Source of the DNA: Myxococcales bacterium UBA5297
Lineage (GTDB): Bacteria; Myxococcota; Myxococcia; Myxococcales; UBA5297
Assembly (NCBI GenBank): GCA_002408385.1
Contig: DHSB01000126.1
Span: 38,593 to 49,578, forward strand
Length of the DNA stretch: 10,986 nt
Reading direction: 5' to 3'
The position numbers and the translations under genes are program-made. Shown here piece by piece: positions 1-6,390 of the stretch (position 1 is its first letter; each line of letters opens with the position of its first letter). The notes beneath the pieces were generated by a model. That model saw nothing but the letters and a program-made list of their open reading frames with translations, ran no database searches and was not told where the DNA came from.

Positions 1-458
1 GGGGCCGGGTCGACGAGCGGGACCGGCACCGGGGCCACGAATCGAGCTCCCGCCGATGCTGCGGGTGCAGCCGGCTCCGAATGGACGAGCGGGATGGGCG
101 CAGGAGCGGGAGCCGCGGGCGCGACGAACGCGGGCATGCCCATCACCGTGGCCGCGTAGGCGGGATCGGCTTGCGGCTCGTCTTCCGCGAAGAGCAGCGA
201 GGCCGCGCCAATCTGCACCACGTCGCCGATGGCCAGAAGCTGGCGCGAGACCCGCGCCCCGTTGACCCGGGTTCCGTTGGCGCTGCCCAGGTCCTGCAGG
301 TAATAGCCCCCGTCGTCCAGGACGATGGCCGCGTGGCGCCGCGAGGAGTTGGGATCGGCGAGCACCACCTCATTGTCCGGCTGCCGCCCGATGGTCGCCT
401 GGGCGCCAAGCGCGATCTCCCTGGACCCGCCGCCTTCTCGCACTATCAGCTTCGGCAT
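1..458 (-). CDS. FHA-domain protein, C-terminus outside the window (partial)
   Basis: The frame opens at an ATG at 458 and stays open to the left edge, giving 152 residues without a stop. Residues 1-92 form a classic forkhead-associated domain: GRQPDNEV at 24-31, SRRH at 39-42, then DLGSANGT and a second NG at 66-67. These are the conserved Gly-Arg, Ser-x-x-His and Asn-Gly positions that bind phosphothreonine peptides. After residue 95 the chain becomes an Ala/Pro-rich, probably disordered linker, so another domain may lie beyond the edge. GGAAGAG at 462-468 is a plausible ribosome site. The gene follows the zinc-ribbon gene by 23 bp on the same strand and is probably cotranscribed with it. 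FHA proteins usually act with Ser/Thr kinases or in secretion-system regulation; no kinase is visible here. The domain call is secure; the role is unknown. Confidence 0.9.
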   Translation of the reverse strand, partial: MPKLIVREGGGSREIALGAQATIGRQPDNEVVLADPNSSRRHAAIVLDDGGYYLQDLGSANGTRVNGARVSRQLLAIGDVVQIGAASLLFAEDEPQADPAYAATVMGMPAFVAPAAPAPAPIPLVHSEPAAPAASAGARFVAPVPVPLVDPA

Positions 459-481
459 CGTCTCTTCCGCCTTTCGTCCCG

Positions 482-1129
482 CTATCGACCGCCGGCCGCT
501 CGCCAGGCCGCGTCAGCCGCCGGCGCCGACTCGCGCAGCCATCCTCCGAAGGCAGCCTCGCGGACGAAGCTCTCGCGCCGCGCCCGCTCGCGCTCGATCG
601 CCGCCGTAGCCTCGGCGAACGCCTTCTCTTGGAGCGCCTCGATCTCCTGCAGCTCCTTCTCCGACGCGCCGGACTGGGCGAGCCTGCCGAGCGCCACCAG
701 GCGCGCGGCGGCCGGCCCCTTCTCGGCGCGCGCGGTCTGCCACAGCGCGGCCCGCTCCGCGGAGGCGTTCGGCCGCGTCTCGGCTCGCTCCGGGCGCGCC
801 TCGCCGCGCGAAGCGGCGGGCGACACGGGCCGCGCCGGCTTCGACGGGCCCGCTTCGGTGAGCCCCTCGATCCGGTCGAGCAGCTCGTCGAGCCGCGCCT
901 CGGGACCTTCGCCCGAGGCGAGGTACCAGACCGCGCCGCCGCCACCGGCCAGGCCGAGGACGAGCAGGAAAAGGCAGCCCATCCCAAGGCAGCCGCAGCC
1001 CGACGAACGTTGCGCCGACGCGGCGGCGGCGCGGGCTCGGGCCATCGGAAGCGGCGCGCCGCAGTGGCCACAGAAGAGGTCGCCGGGCTCGGAGGCGATT
1101 CCACAGCTCGGACAGGCGATGGCGCTCAT
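482..1129 (-). CDS. Zinc-ribbon protein with one transmembrane helix and charged C-terminal helices
   Basis: This 215-residue protein begins with a short double-zinc-knuckle ribbon: C6-x2-C9 and C20-x2-C23, as CPSCG and CGHCG. Such ribbons commonly sit at the N-terminus of bacterial membrane proteins. A Gly/Cys-rich patch (45-52, with CGCLGMGC) leads into a single hydrophobic segment at about 51-70. Residues 76-122 are charged and Pro/Ala-rich. Residues 125-200 are rich in Ala, Glu and Arg and probably helical or coiled-coil. With no signal peptide, the ribbon should be cytoplasmic and the long tail periplasmic. The start codon overlaps the stop of the upstream 862-residue gene in an ATGA arrangement (1126-1129), which indicates translational coupling; the ribosome site inside the upstream gene is weak. 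The FHA gene follows 23 bp later. No enzymatic domain is visible and the function is unknown. Confidence 0.85.
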   Translation of the reverse strand: MSAIACPSCGIASEPGDLFCGHCGAPLPMARARAAAASAQRSSGCGCLGMGCLFLLVLGLAGGGGAVWYLASGEGPEARLDELLDRIEGLTEAGPSKPARPVSPAASRGEARPERAETRPNASAERAALWQTARAEKGPAAARLVALGRLAQSGASEKELQEIEALQEKAFAEATAAIERERARRESFVREAAFGGWLRESAPAADAAWRAAGGR

Positions 1130-3714
1130 GGCGTGCCCAACCCTTGAATCCGGCAGGCGGCTTCAAAGAGATCGCCAGGCGGCTCGCGCGTCCCCGCGAC
1201 CCCGAGGGCTCGCAGCTCAACCGCCTTGCTCCCACGGCCCGCGTACAGGTGCCAGACCGGGCGCTCGGGCTTGCCGGTTCCGACCAGCAGCAACGCGGTC
1301 GAGCCGCACTCGCGCTGCTCGACGCGCGCCGCGCCGTCGCGGCTCTTCCAATTGGCGGCCAGCTCGGCGCAAAACCCCGCGAAGTCGCGCGGCGCGGTGA
1401 GCACGGCGTCGGGGCAGGCGAGGACGAATCGCCGGTCGTTGGAGTTGAAGAGTTGGGCGGCGCCGGCCCGCGCTCCGCGCGACCAGGTCGCGGGGAGCGT
1501 CAGCGTAAAGCCGCCGGGGGAGGAGCACTGCACGGGGCTCGAGCGCTTCTTCGCCGAGCGCTTCGGCTCGGTCTTCGGCGGCGGCGGCCGGCGCAGCAGC
1601 TCGTTCTCCTCGATGGGCTCGTCGGTGAAGCCCTTGGGCACCGGCTTGGCGGCGGGGACGGAGACGGCGAGCGGCGAGGCGTCGGGGCCGAAGCGCAGCG
1701 AGGCGATGAGCTGCTCGTGCCCGCGCTCGAGCGCGGGCGCGACACCCTTGTTTTTGGCGTTGACGTCGAGGTCGCTGAGGATGCTCGCCCAGAGAGCGCG
1801 CTTGGGGTCGAGCTCGACGCTGTAGACCCAGTTGACCTTCTGCCCGCCGTTCGCGCGCATCCGGCTCACGAAAGCGCGCCGTCCGCCGACCTGGCCCTCG
1901 CGGTGCTCGAAGAGGTTGGCGAACATCGGGTTGTTCTTCGAGAGCTCCTCGATGTGGTTGCGAAGCGCGTAGCTCGCCTCGCGCCGGTTCACGAAGAGCT
2001 GGACGACGATGCCGTTGGTGGCCCACTTGCCCTTCTCGAAGAAGAGGACCGGGCCGGTGACCAGCTCACGCTCGCCCTTGGCCGGCAGCGGGTTGTGCGG
2101 TCCGTACTGATCGCCGGACATGAAGCCGGTGGTGCCGCGGAAGCCCTCGGGCAGCGGTCCCCAGCCGAAGGTGAGGCCCAGCTTCTCGCCGGTCTTCGGC
2201 TGGCCTTGGGCGGGAGCCGGAGCGGAGGTCGAGGGCGGAGGCTGAGCGGGCGGCTGCGCCGTGGCCTTCGACGTCGGCGGGTTGGCCGCGGCCGCCCCGG
2301 GGCCGAGGGCGAAGCTCGCCTGCGCGGTGGCGGTGTCGTAGATCGCGTCCTTGCCCTTGTCCGCGTAGCTGAATTCGACGTGGTAGGTCGTCGCCTCGCG
2401 TAGCTCCGGCAGCTTGCGCCGCACGAAGACGACGCGCACCGGCTGCGAGTCCTTGACCGACAGATCGAGGTCGAAGAGCTGCTGGGACGGCCCGCCGGGA
2501 GCGGCGACCCCGCCGGTCGACTGCCCGCCCTGGCGCACCGAGAGCGTCACCAGCGGCTCGTCCTCGACGACGCGGATGCGCAGCGTCCCGCGCGCGACGA
2601 GCCCGCCGATCGCCTGGTTCTTCAGCGCGCTGCTGGTCAGCCGGGACGCCGAGCCGCGCGCGCGCACCTCGACGCTCAGCTCCTGGCGGTAGATGCCGTT
2701 CTTGATCTCGAACTTGGCGGTGCTGGCGATCCCGGGCTGCTCGAGGTCGCGGCCCTCGGCGTCCCGCAGCACAAGCTGCACCGGCATGCGCATCAAGTCC
2801 GGGAAGAAGACCCAGGCCGGCGGGCGGATGCCGAGCGCCTCGCCGCGCTGCAGCCGCTTCATCCCTCCGGAGCGGTAGAACTCGGCGACCTGCTCGGCGG
2901 TGGAGAAGAAGACGCCGGTCGCCTGCCGATAGGCGCCGAGCGCCTCGGGCGGCATGTTCGCGACGCGCTTCATCGCCTTGAGAAAGGCGCTGAACCGCAC
3001 GTGCGCCTCGCCCCAGAGCTGACGCTCGACGGAGTGGTCGATGGCCCGGCCCTCGGCGAGGTACTCGGACTCGGCGAGGTCGGCCCGGCGCACCGCCTCT
3101 TCGAAGGCGAAGAGCAGCCCGTAGGCCTCGCTGCCGCGCTGCCCGATGCCCTCGATGAAGGGATGGTGCTCGTCGGACGAGGTGAGCGCGGTCCAACTGC
3201 GCATGCCGGTGCCTTCGCTCGGGGTGTCGAGCGAGTCGGCGTAGGGCGCCGGGGCTATCCCCAGGCCCGCGGCGTGGAGCAGCTCGTGATTGACCTCGTG
3301 CCAGAAGGTGTTGAGGTCCGCGGTGAGTGGCCAGAGGCCGCGCCAGGTGTCGGCCGGCAGGCGGTATGGCCCGCCGTCGGGGTGGGCCGGCGACCCCGTG
3401 CCTTCGAGGAAGACCAGGTTGTGCTCGGAGCCGTCGCTGTTGCCGACCGCTCCGGTGAAGAGCACCTCGTCGCCCATGCTGTAGAGGTCGGAGCAGGCCA
3501 GGCCGTCGAGCCGGTGCAGGTAGAGCAGCGCCCCGCGGCGCACGAACGACTGCAGGAAGCGCTGGTTGGGCGCGGCGAGCTGCTGCTCGCGGGACATGCC
3601 ACCGAGAAGCTCGAGCTGGCGCTGCGCGCCGGTGGTCTTCTGGGCCGCGCGGACGGGCGCGGCCCCGAGGGTGGCGAGCAGCAGACACGGGACGAACAGC
3701 AGGCGGGTGCGCAT
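1126..3714 (-). CDS. Large secreted multidomain protein with HEVNH metalloprotease-like motif
   Basis: This 862-residue protein opens with a clear signal peptide (about 1-23, ending PVRA). Residues 25-300 are a mostly helical domain containing HEVNHELLH at 139-147, which fits the HExxH zinc-hydrolase signature. A later Glu-rich helix near 193-209 (GSEAY then FEEAVRR) could supply a third ligand. Residues 310-470 look like beta-sandwich, Ig-like sequence. A Pro/Ala/Ser linker spans 474-508. Two further alpha/beta regions follow, at about 511-677 and 729-858. The second (GFTLTLPATW near its start, cysteines at 730, 767, 782, 803 and 854) has the layout of PsbP/DcrB-like domains, and the first may be a diverged copy. 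AGGA lies 8 nt before the ATG. The gene heads a tight operon with the zinc-ribbon and FHA genes. I do not recognise the whole protein; protease activity is inferred only from the motif. Confidence 0.85.
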   Translation of the reverse strand: MRTRLLFVPCLLLATLGAAPVRAAQKTTGAQRQLELLGGMSREQQLAAPNQRFLQSFVRRGALLYLHRLDGLACSDLYSMGDEVLFTGAVGNSDGSEHNLVFLEGTGSPAHPDGGPYRLPADTWRGLWPLTADLNTFWHEVNHELLHAAGLGIAPAPYADSLDTPSEGTGMRSWTALTSSDEHHPFIEGIGQRGSEAYGLLFAFEEAVRRADLAESEYLAEGRAIDHSVERQLWGEAHVRFSAFLKAMKRVANMPPEALGAYRQATGVFFSTAEQVAEFYRSGGMKRLQRGEALGIRPPAWVFFPDLMRMPVQLVLRDAEGRDLEQPGIASTAKFEIKNGIYRQELSVEVRARGSASRLTSSALKNQAIGGLVARGTLRIRVVEDEPLVTLSVRQGGQSTGGVAAPGGPSQQLFDLDLSVKDSQPVRVVFVRRKLPELREATTYHVEFSYADKGKDAIYDTATAQASFALGPGAAAANPPTSKATAQPPAQPPPSTSAPAPAQGQPKTGEKLGLTFGWGPLPEGFRGTTGFMSGDQYGPHNPLPAKGERELVTGPVLFFEKGKWATNGIVVQLFVNRREASYALRNHIEELSKNNPMFANLFEHREGQVGGRRAFVSRMRANGGQKVNWVYSVELDPKRALWASILSDLDVNAKNKGVAPALERGHEQLIASLRFGPDASPLAVSVPAAKPVPKGFTDEPIEENELLRRPPPPKTEPKRSAKKRSSPVQCSSPGGFTLTLPATWSRGARAGAAQLFNSNDRRFVLACPDAVLTAPRDFAGFCAELAANWKSRDGAARVEQRECGSTALLLVGTGKPERPVWHLYAGRGSKAVELRALGVAGTREPPGDLFEAACRIQGLGTP
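3274..3300 (-). other. HEVNHELLH putative zinc-binding motif in the 862-residue protein
   Basis: These codons encode residues 139-147 of the secreted protein. The pattern is His-Glu-x-x-His with another His four residues after the second. In zincin metalloproteases the two histidines of HExxH bind zinc and the Glu activates water. The third ligand is usually a downstream Glu, His or Asp. Here H147 is too close for the metzincin spacing (HExxHxxGxxH), so a Glu in the helix at about 193-209 is the likelier ligand if the site is real. The motif sits in a helical stretch just after a Trp, as is common in true zincins, but short HExxH matches also occur by chance. Confidence 0.45.
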
Positions 3715-3781
3715 GAAGCGGGTCCTGCGTGCGCGACGCTCTGCACGCGGCGGGGGAGTGGTGGTCGCGAGGGATGCTACC

Positions 3782-3844
3782 GCGCCGCTCGGGCGCCGCC
3801 TACAGCCGGGCCACCGGCCCCGGCCTCACCGGCGCCGCTCGGGC
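3782..3844. repeat. Pair of identical 13 bp direct repeats, 50 bp apart
   Basis: The sequence GCGCCGCTCGGGC occurs at 3782-3794 and again at 3832-3844. Both copies lie in the 141 bp gap between the methyltransferase gene and the large secreted-protein gene. The surrounding stretch is very GC-rich and also has smaller self-complementary blocks. The repeats could be regulator-binding sites for the downstream minus-strand operon, or simply a product of extreme base composition. Confidence 0.4.
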
Positions 3845-3855
3845 CGGCCTGCCGG

Positions 3856-4689
3856 TCAGCGATCGATTCCGACCGCCTTGCCGATCCCCGAGTCGTAGAG
3901 GTTGACCGCCTCGGCCTCGGTGCGCCTCGCGACCACGCGCACGAAGCCGAGGGTGCGTCCGGCGTCCTTTTCGAGAGCCTCGGCGTCCGATGGGAAGGTG
4001 GCCTTGCCCGCCGCCTCGAGCGCCCGCTCGAAGTCGCGCCAATGGCGCCAGCCGTCCGGCTGAAGATCGGCGCTGACGCCTTCGACCTTGCTGCAGCGAT
4101 TCCAGAGCGCGCGCCACCAGTCGGCGGTCTTGAAGCTGTGGCACTCGTCTTCCCAAAAGACCTTGCCGTTCGATTGCGGCTGGAGCAGATGGGCAGGCAC
4201 GCCGGCATCGATGGGCTGGGCCAGGCCAGGAACGACCACGCCGATCTGCCCGCCCGGCCGGACCAGCCGCGAGAGGTAGTGCAGGTAGAGCTCGTCGGTG
4301 CCGAAGTAGTGGTAGGCGTCCACCGAGACGACCGCGTCGAAGAAGCCCTGCGCGAAGGGCAGCGCGTGCGCCTCGGCGAGCACGGGACAGATGGGACCCT
4401 CGAGGCCAGCCTCCTGGACCCGTCGCCAGTTGTTGTCCGGGCTCATCCAGAGGTCGACGGCCCAGACCCGGACGCCGAACTCGCGGGCGAGGAAGATGCT
4501 CGTCATCGCCTTGCCGCAGCCGAGGTCGAGGACCCGCATGCCGGGCTCGAGCTTCATCGACTCGGTCAGCCATTCGGCGAGCCACAGGGCGTTCGGTCCC
4601 ATCTGGTTGTCGAGCATCCACGCCGCGTCGTAACCGCTCGAGCGCGGGAACTCGGCCCCCGTCAGGTCGAGAGTCGAGCTCGCTTCCAT
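3856..4689 (-). CDS. Class I SAM-dependent methyltransferase
   Basis: This is a 277-residue cytoplasmic enzyme with a Rossmann-type methyltransferase fold. Motif I is VLDLGCGKAMTS at 53-64, the SAM-binding loop, preceded by MGPNALWLAEWL at 30-41. An acidic residue ending strand two is D79 in WAVDLW. Motif II/III corresponds to AEAHALPF (105-112) and DAVVSVDAYHYFG (118-130), followed by LVRPGGQIGVVVPG at 142-155. The region after 160, with two Trp-rich helices, probably forms the acceptor pocket. It resembles a common, poorly characterised bacterial subfamily with the GCGKAMTS loop; the substrate cannot be read from sequence. The ATG at 4689 is chosen over upstream in-frame starts because GGAGG sits 7 nt before it and family similarity begins there. 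The enzyme is transcribed away from the lipoprotein at 5093 and lies 141 bp before the secreted-protein operon, so cotranscription is possible but unproven. Confidence 0.9.
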   Translation of the reverse strand: MEASSTLDLTGAEFPRSSGYDAAWMLDNQMGPNALWLAEWLTESMKLEPGMRVLDLGCGKAMTSIFLAREFGVRVWAVDLWMSPDNNWRRVQEAGLEGPICPVLAEAHALPFAQGFFDAVVSVDAYHYFGTDELYLHYLSRLVRPGGQIGVVVPGLAQPIDAGVPAHLLQPQSNGKVFWEDECHSFKTADWWRALWNRCSKVEGVSADLQPDGWRHWRDFERALEAAGKATFPSDAEALEKDAGRTLGFVRVVARRTEAEAVNLYDSGIGKAVGIDR

Positions 4690-4696
4690 CGCTCGT

Positions 4697-4701
4697 CCTC
4701 C
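4697..4701 (-). promoter_or_regulatory. Ribosome binding site GGAGG of the methyltransferase gene
   Basis: A perfect GGAGG on the minus strand lies 7 nt upstream of the ATG at 4689. It decides the start: the open frame extends further upstream to 4932, but those extra 81 codons encode low-complexity, Arg-rich sequence with no comparable ribosome site. Confidence 0.75.
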
Positions 4702-5078
4702 GGGGTGGCGAGACAGGCCGCGCGGACCGCATCGGCGGGCCAAATCCGACCGCGCGGTACATAGCCGTCTCCGCGCTCGTCCATCAAGCCCGGCGCACGA
4801 CCTGGCGAAGCTTTGCTGTCCGGCGATGGGATCCGGAGGGCAGCCACTGCCTGCGAAGGCCGCTCGGCGGGAGCCGGCCGGCGTCAGTGGGACCGAGCTG
4901 GCATCCTGATTCCTCGCAGGAAACCGCGACACCCCGAGCGTCGGCCGCTGAGCGGGCAGCCATCGACCCTCGGCTCTGCTCCTGCCGGCGCGCCGCGCGC
5001 CCCGCGGGTGGCGGGGAGGCCATCGAGCTGCCTACAATCCCCGCCTTCTCTTGTCCCCGGAGCCGGCCGGGGCTTGCC
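4702..5078. other. Divergent intergenic region between methyltransferase and lipoprotein genes
   Basis: No convincing gene is visible. Open frames crosses it on both strands, but they are Arg/Pro-rich, lack good starts and overlap one another, as expected from high GC content. It must hold promoters for both flanking genes. The best minus-10 candidate is TACAAT at 5033-5038 on the plus strand, without a good minus-35 partner. CCACTG at 4845-4850 can pair with CAGTGG at 4885-4890, enclosing a GC-rich, foldable stretch. Confidence 0.5.
5033..5038 (+). promoter_or_regulatory. Possible minus-10 element for the Ig-like lipoprotein gene
   Basis: TACAAT differs from the sigma-70 consensus TATAAT by one base and stands out in GC-rich surroundings, 55 nt before the ATG at 5093. 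The sequence 17 bp upstream is G-rich and does not match TTGACA, so this is only a weak candidate. Confidence 0.25.
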
Positions 5079-5092
5079 GGAGGCAACAGACG

Positions 5093-6091
5093 ATGACGCG
5101 AATCCTCTCCATCCGTGCCGCGATGCTGGTCTTCGCCGCGGTGGCAATCGCGGGCTGCCAGTCGATGATCACGGGCAACGAGGGCAACCTCGAGTTCTCC
5201 TACCGGGCCGACGACGAGGTCCGCGACTTCAACAAGCCCATCGCCGTCGGCGCCAAGCTCGACCTCGAGGTCCGCACCAACGGCACCCGCCAGACGGTCG
5301 AGCTGCTCGAGGCGACCACCGAGGATCCTTCGGTGCTGAAGGTCGCCGGCAAGCTGGGCAACAAGCTGACGCTCGAGGGAGTGGGCGACGGCACCACCGA
5401 CGTCTCGGTGGAGGCGAAGACGAAGACCGGCGAGACGGTCAGCGACTGGATCACCATGCGCGCCCGCAAGCCCAACGTGCTCAAGGCCCGGCATACCTGC
5501 TCGCAGGAGGCCGAGGGCTTCTACCTCGTCGGCCACGACATCGTCGTCGGCTTCGACCTGCGTTACGAGCAGGGCAGCGTCAAGGAGCCGGTCATCGGTT
5601 ACGGCTACTATCCGTTCACCGTGCAGCCGGCAGCCGCCCTTACGCTCGACCAGGTGAGCAAGGACCAGCAGCGCTTCCACTTCAAGACCGCCGCCACGGC
5701 CCAGACCGCGACGCTCACCTCGACGATCGACGCGACCACGCTCAGCTTCCGCATCTTCGAGGAGGGGGCGATTGACGGCGCCTCGTTTGACACCGACGTC
5801 GGGCACAAGGTGCTGGTCGCCACCGACGGCCTGTTCCAGGTAGTGCCGACCATCGCCGGCAAGCCCGTCTGCCAGGGGCGGGCCGCGATGTCGGTCGAGG
5901 TCCTGACGGCCGAGGTCTGCGGCGTGGAAAACACGCTCGCGACCGGCGAAGACGCGGCCAGCGAGAACCGCTGGATCAAGGTGAACGGCAAGACGGTCGG
6001 CACGTGCAACTTCACGGTCACCTTCCCGAAGGGCGCCGGTGGCGCGGGCGCGACCGCGCAACTGAGCGTCGAGGTGGTCGACACCCACTGA
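5093..6091 (+). CDS. Lipoprotein with Big_2-like immunoglobulin domain
   Basis: This 332-residue protein begins with a lipoprotein signal: a short basic start, a hydrophobic run at 9-20 and the lipobox AIAGC, with lipidation expected at C22. Residues 50-123 resemble a bacterial Ig-like (Big_2) domain: a basic and acidic strand pattern, then EDPSVLKV and LTLEGVGDGTTDVSVEA, the usual 'value is later compared to accumulated belief' type strand-turn layout of this fold. Residues 130-330 are also beta-rich, with four scattered cysteines (136, 260, 276, 305) that could form disulfides, and end in a strand motif (TAQLSVEVVD). It is probably anchored in the outer or inner membrane facing the periplasm or surface. 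The ATG at 5093 is chosen because GGAGG at 5079-5083 precedes it by 9 nt and the signal peptide begins there. It appears monocistronic, with a terminator about 160 nt downstream. A binding or structural role is likely, but unproven. Confidence 0.85.
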   Translation: MTRILSIRAAMLVFAAVAIAGCQSMITGNEGNLEFSYRADDEVRDFNKPIAVGAKLDLEVRTNGTRQTVELLEATTEDPSVLKVAGKLGNKLTLEGVGDGTTDVSVEAKTKTGETVSDWITMRARKPNVLKARHTCSQEAEGFYLVGHDIVVGFDLRYEQGSVKEPVIGYGYYPFTVQPAAALTLDQVSKDQQRFHFKTAATAQTATLTSTIDATTLSFRIFEEGAIDGASFDTDVGHKVLVATDGLFQVVPTIAGKPVCQGRAAMSVEVLTAEVCGVENTLATGEDAASENRWIKVNGKTVGTCNFTVTFPKGAGGAGATAQLSVEVVDTH

Positions 6092-6144
6092 CCTTCAGGC
6101 CGGGGCTGCGCACGCCCGCATCGCCCGGCGGCCAAAGGCACCCG

Positions 6145-6240
6145 GGCGGCTATCCGGCTGATGAGAAGCCCCGCCGCCGGCTAAAAGCGCTGCGACGGCG
6201 GCCAGCGGCAAACGAGCTGTCGCGAACACGCTCTCGACAG
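6145..6240 (+). other. Hairpin-rich segment before the terminator (structured 3' UTR or small RNA candidate)
   Basis: Between the lipoprotein stop and the terminator there is no convincing reading frame, but several complementary blocks lie in series. GGCGGC at 6145-6150 can pair with GCCGCC at 6173-6178. Alternatively, GCCGCCG near 6173 can pair with CGGCGGC near 6196-6202. CTGTCG at 6217-6222 pairs perfectly with CGACAG at 6235-6240. The first two pairings exclude each other, which is a switch-like feature, though high GC content makes chance pairing common. I do not recognise a known RNA family. Confidence 0.3.
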
Positions 6241-6250
6241 GCATGACCCG

Positions 6251-6285
6251 AGCCCCTTGTCCAACCGGGCAAGGGGCTTTGCTTT
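6251..6285 (+). terminator. Intrinsic terminator downstream of the Ig-like lipoprotein
   Basis: AGCCCCTTG at 6251-6259 and CAAGGGGCT at 6270-6278 form a perfect 9 bp stem with a 10-base loop, followed directly by TTGCTTTGCT. The T-rich tail lies only on the plus-strand side, so it ends transcription coming from the lipoprotein gene or the structured segment before it. Confidence 0.8.
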
Positions 6286-6390
6286 GCTCAAAGTCCTCGA
6301 ATAGCGCGCTTGCTCGCGCCTCCGACCCGCTCTCCTGCCTGGACGGCTACGACTGGTAGCACCCTCTCGGGCGCCTAAGTTTGTTTAGTA
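6286..6390. other. Intergenic stretch upstream of the small lipoprotein gene
   Basis: This stretch lies between the terminator and the ATG at 6391. It holds a short GCGCG/CGCGC inverted repeat near 6305-6320 and ends in an unusually AT-rich patch (about 6376-6390) immediately before the start codon. No Shine-Dalgarno sequence and no convincing promoter could be identified. Confidence 0.4.

Noticed and set aside
81..1400. Long plus-strand open frame of 439 codons
   Set aside because: It is antisense to the FHA, zinc-ribbon and secreted-protein genes, is Arg/Ser/Ala-rich without domains, and reflects high GC content.
3001..4764. Long plus-strand open frame of 587 codons
   Set aside because: It runs antisense across two well-supported genes (signal-peptide protein and methyltransferase), and its translation has no recognisable domain.
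4840..4905. Partial resemblance to the 3' half of a cobalamin riboswitch (GCCACTG, then GAAGGC, then GTCAG and GACC)
   Set aside because: The conserved 5' core (GGTGAAA-type and GCCCCCGCAACTG-type blocks) is absent, the GGGAAGG box is altered, and the downstream gene is not a B12 transport or synthesis gene. An Infernal scan with RF00174 would settle it.
4784..6088. Minus-strand open frame of 434 codons antisense to the Ig-like lipoprotein
   Set aside because: The plus-strand gene has a lipobox, ribosome site and Ig-like pattern; the minus frame is His/Arg/Gly/Asp-rich in the manner of GC-driven antisense frames.
6157..6190. CTGATGAG resembling the hammerhead ribozyme core
   Set aside because: The matching GAAA segment after stem II and a cleavage triplet in the right place are missing, so this is a chance match.
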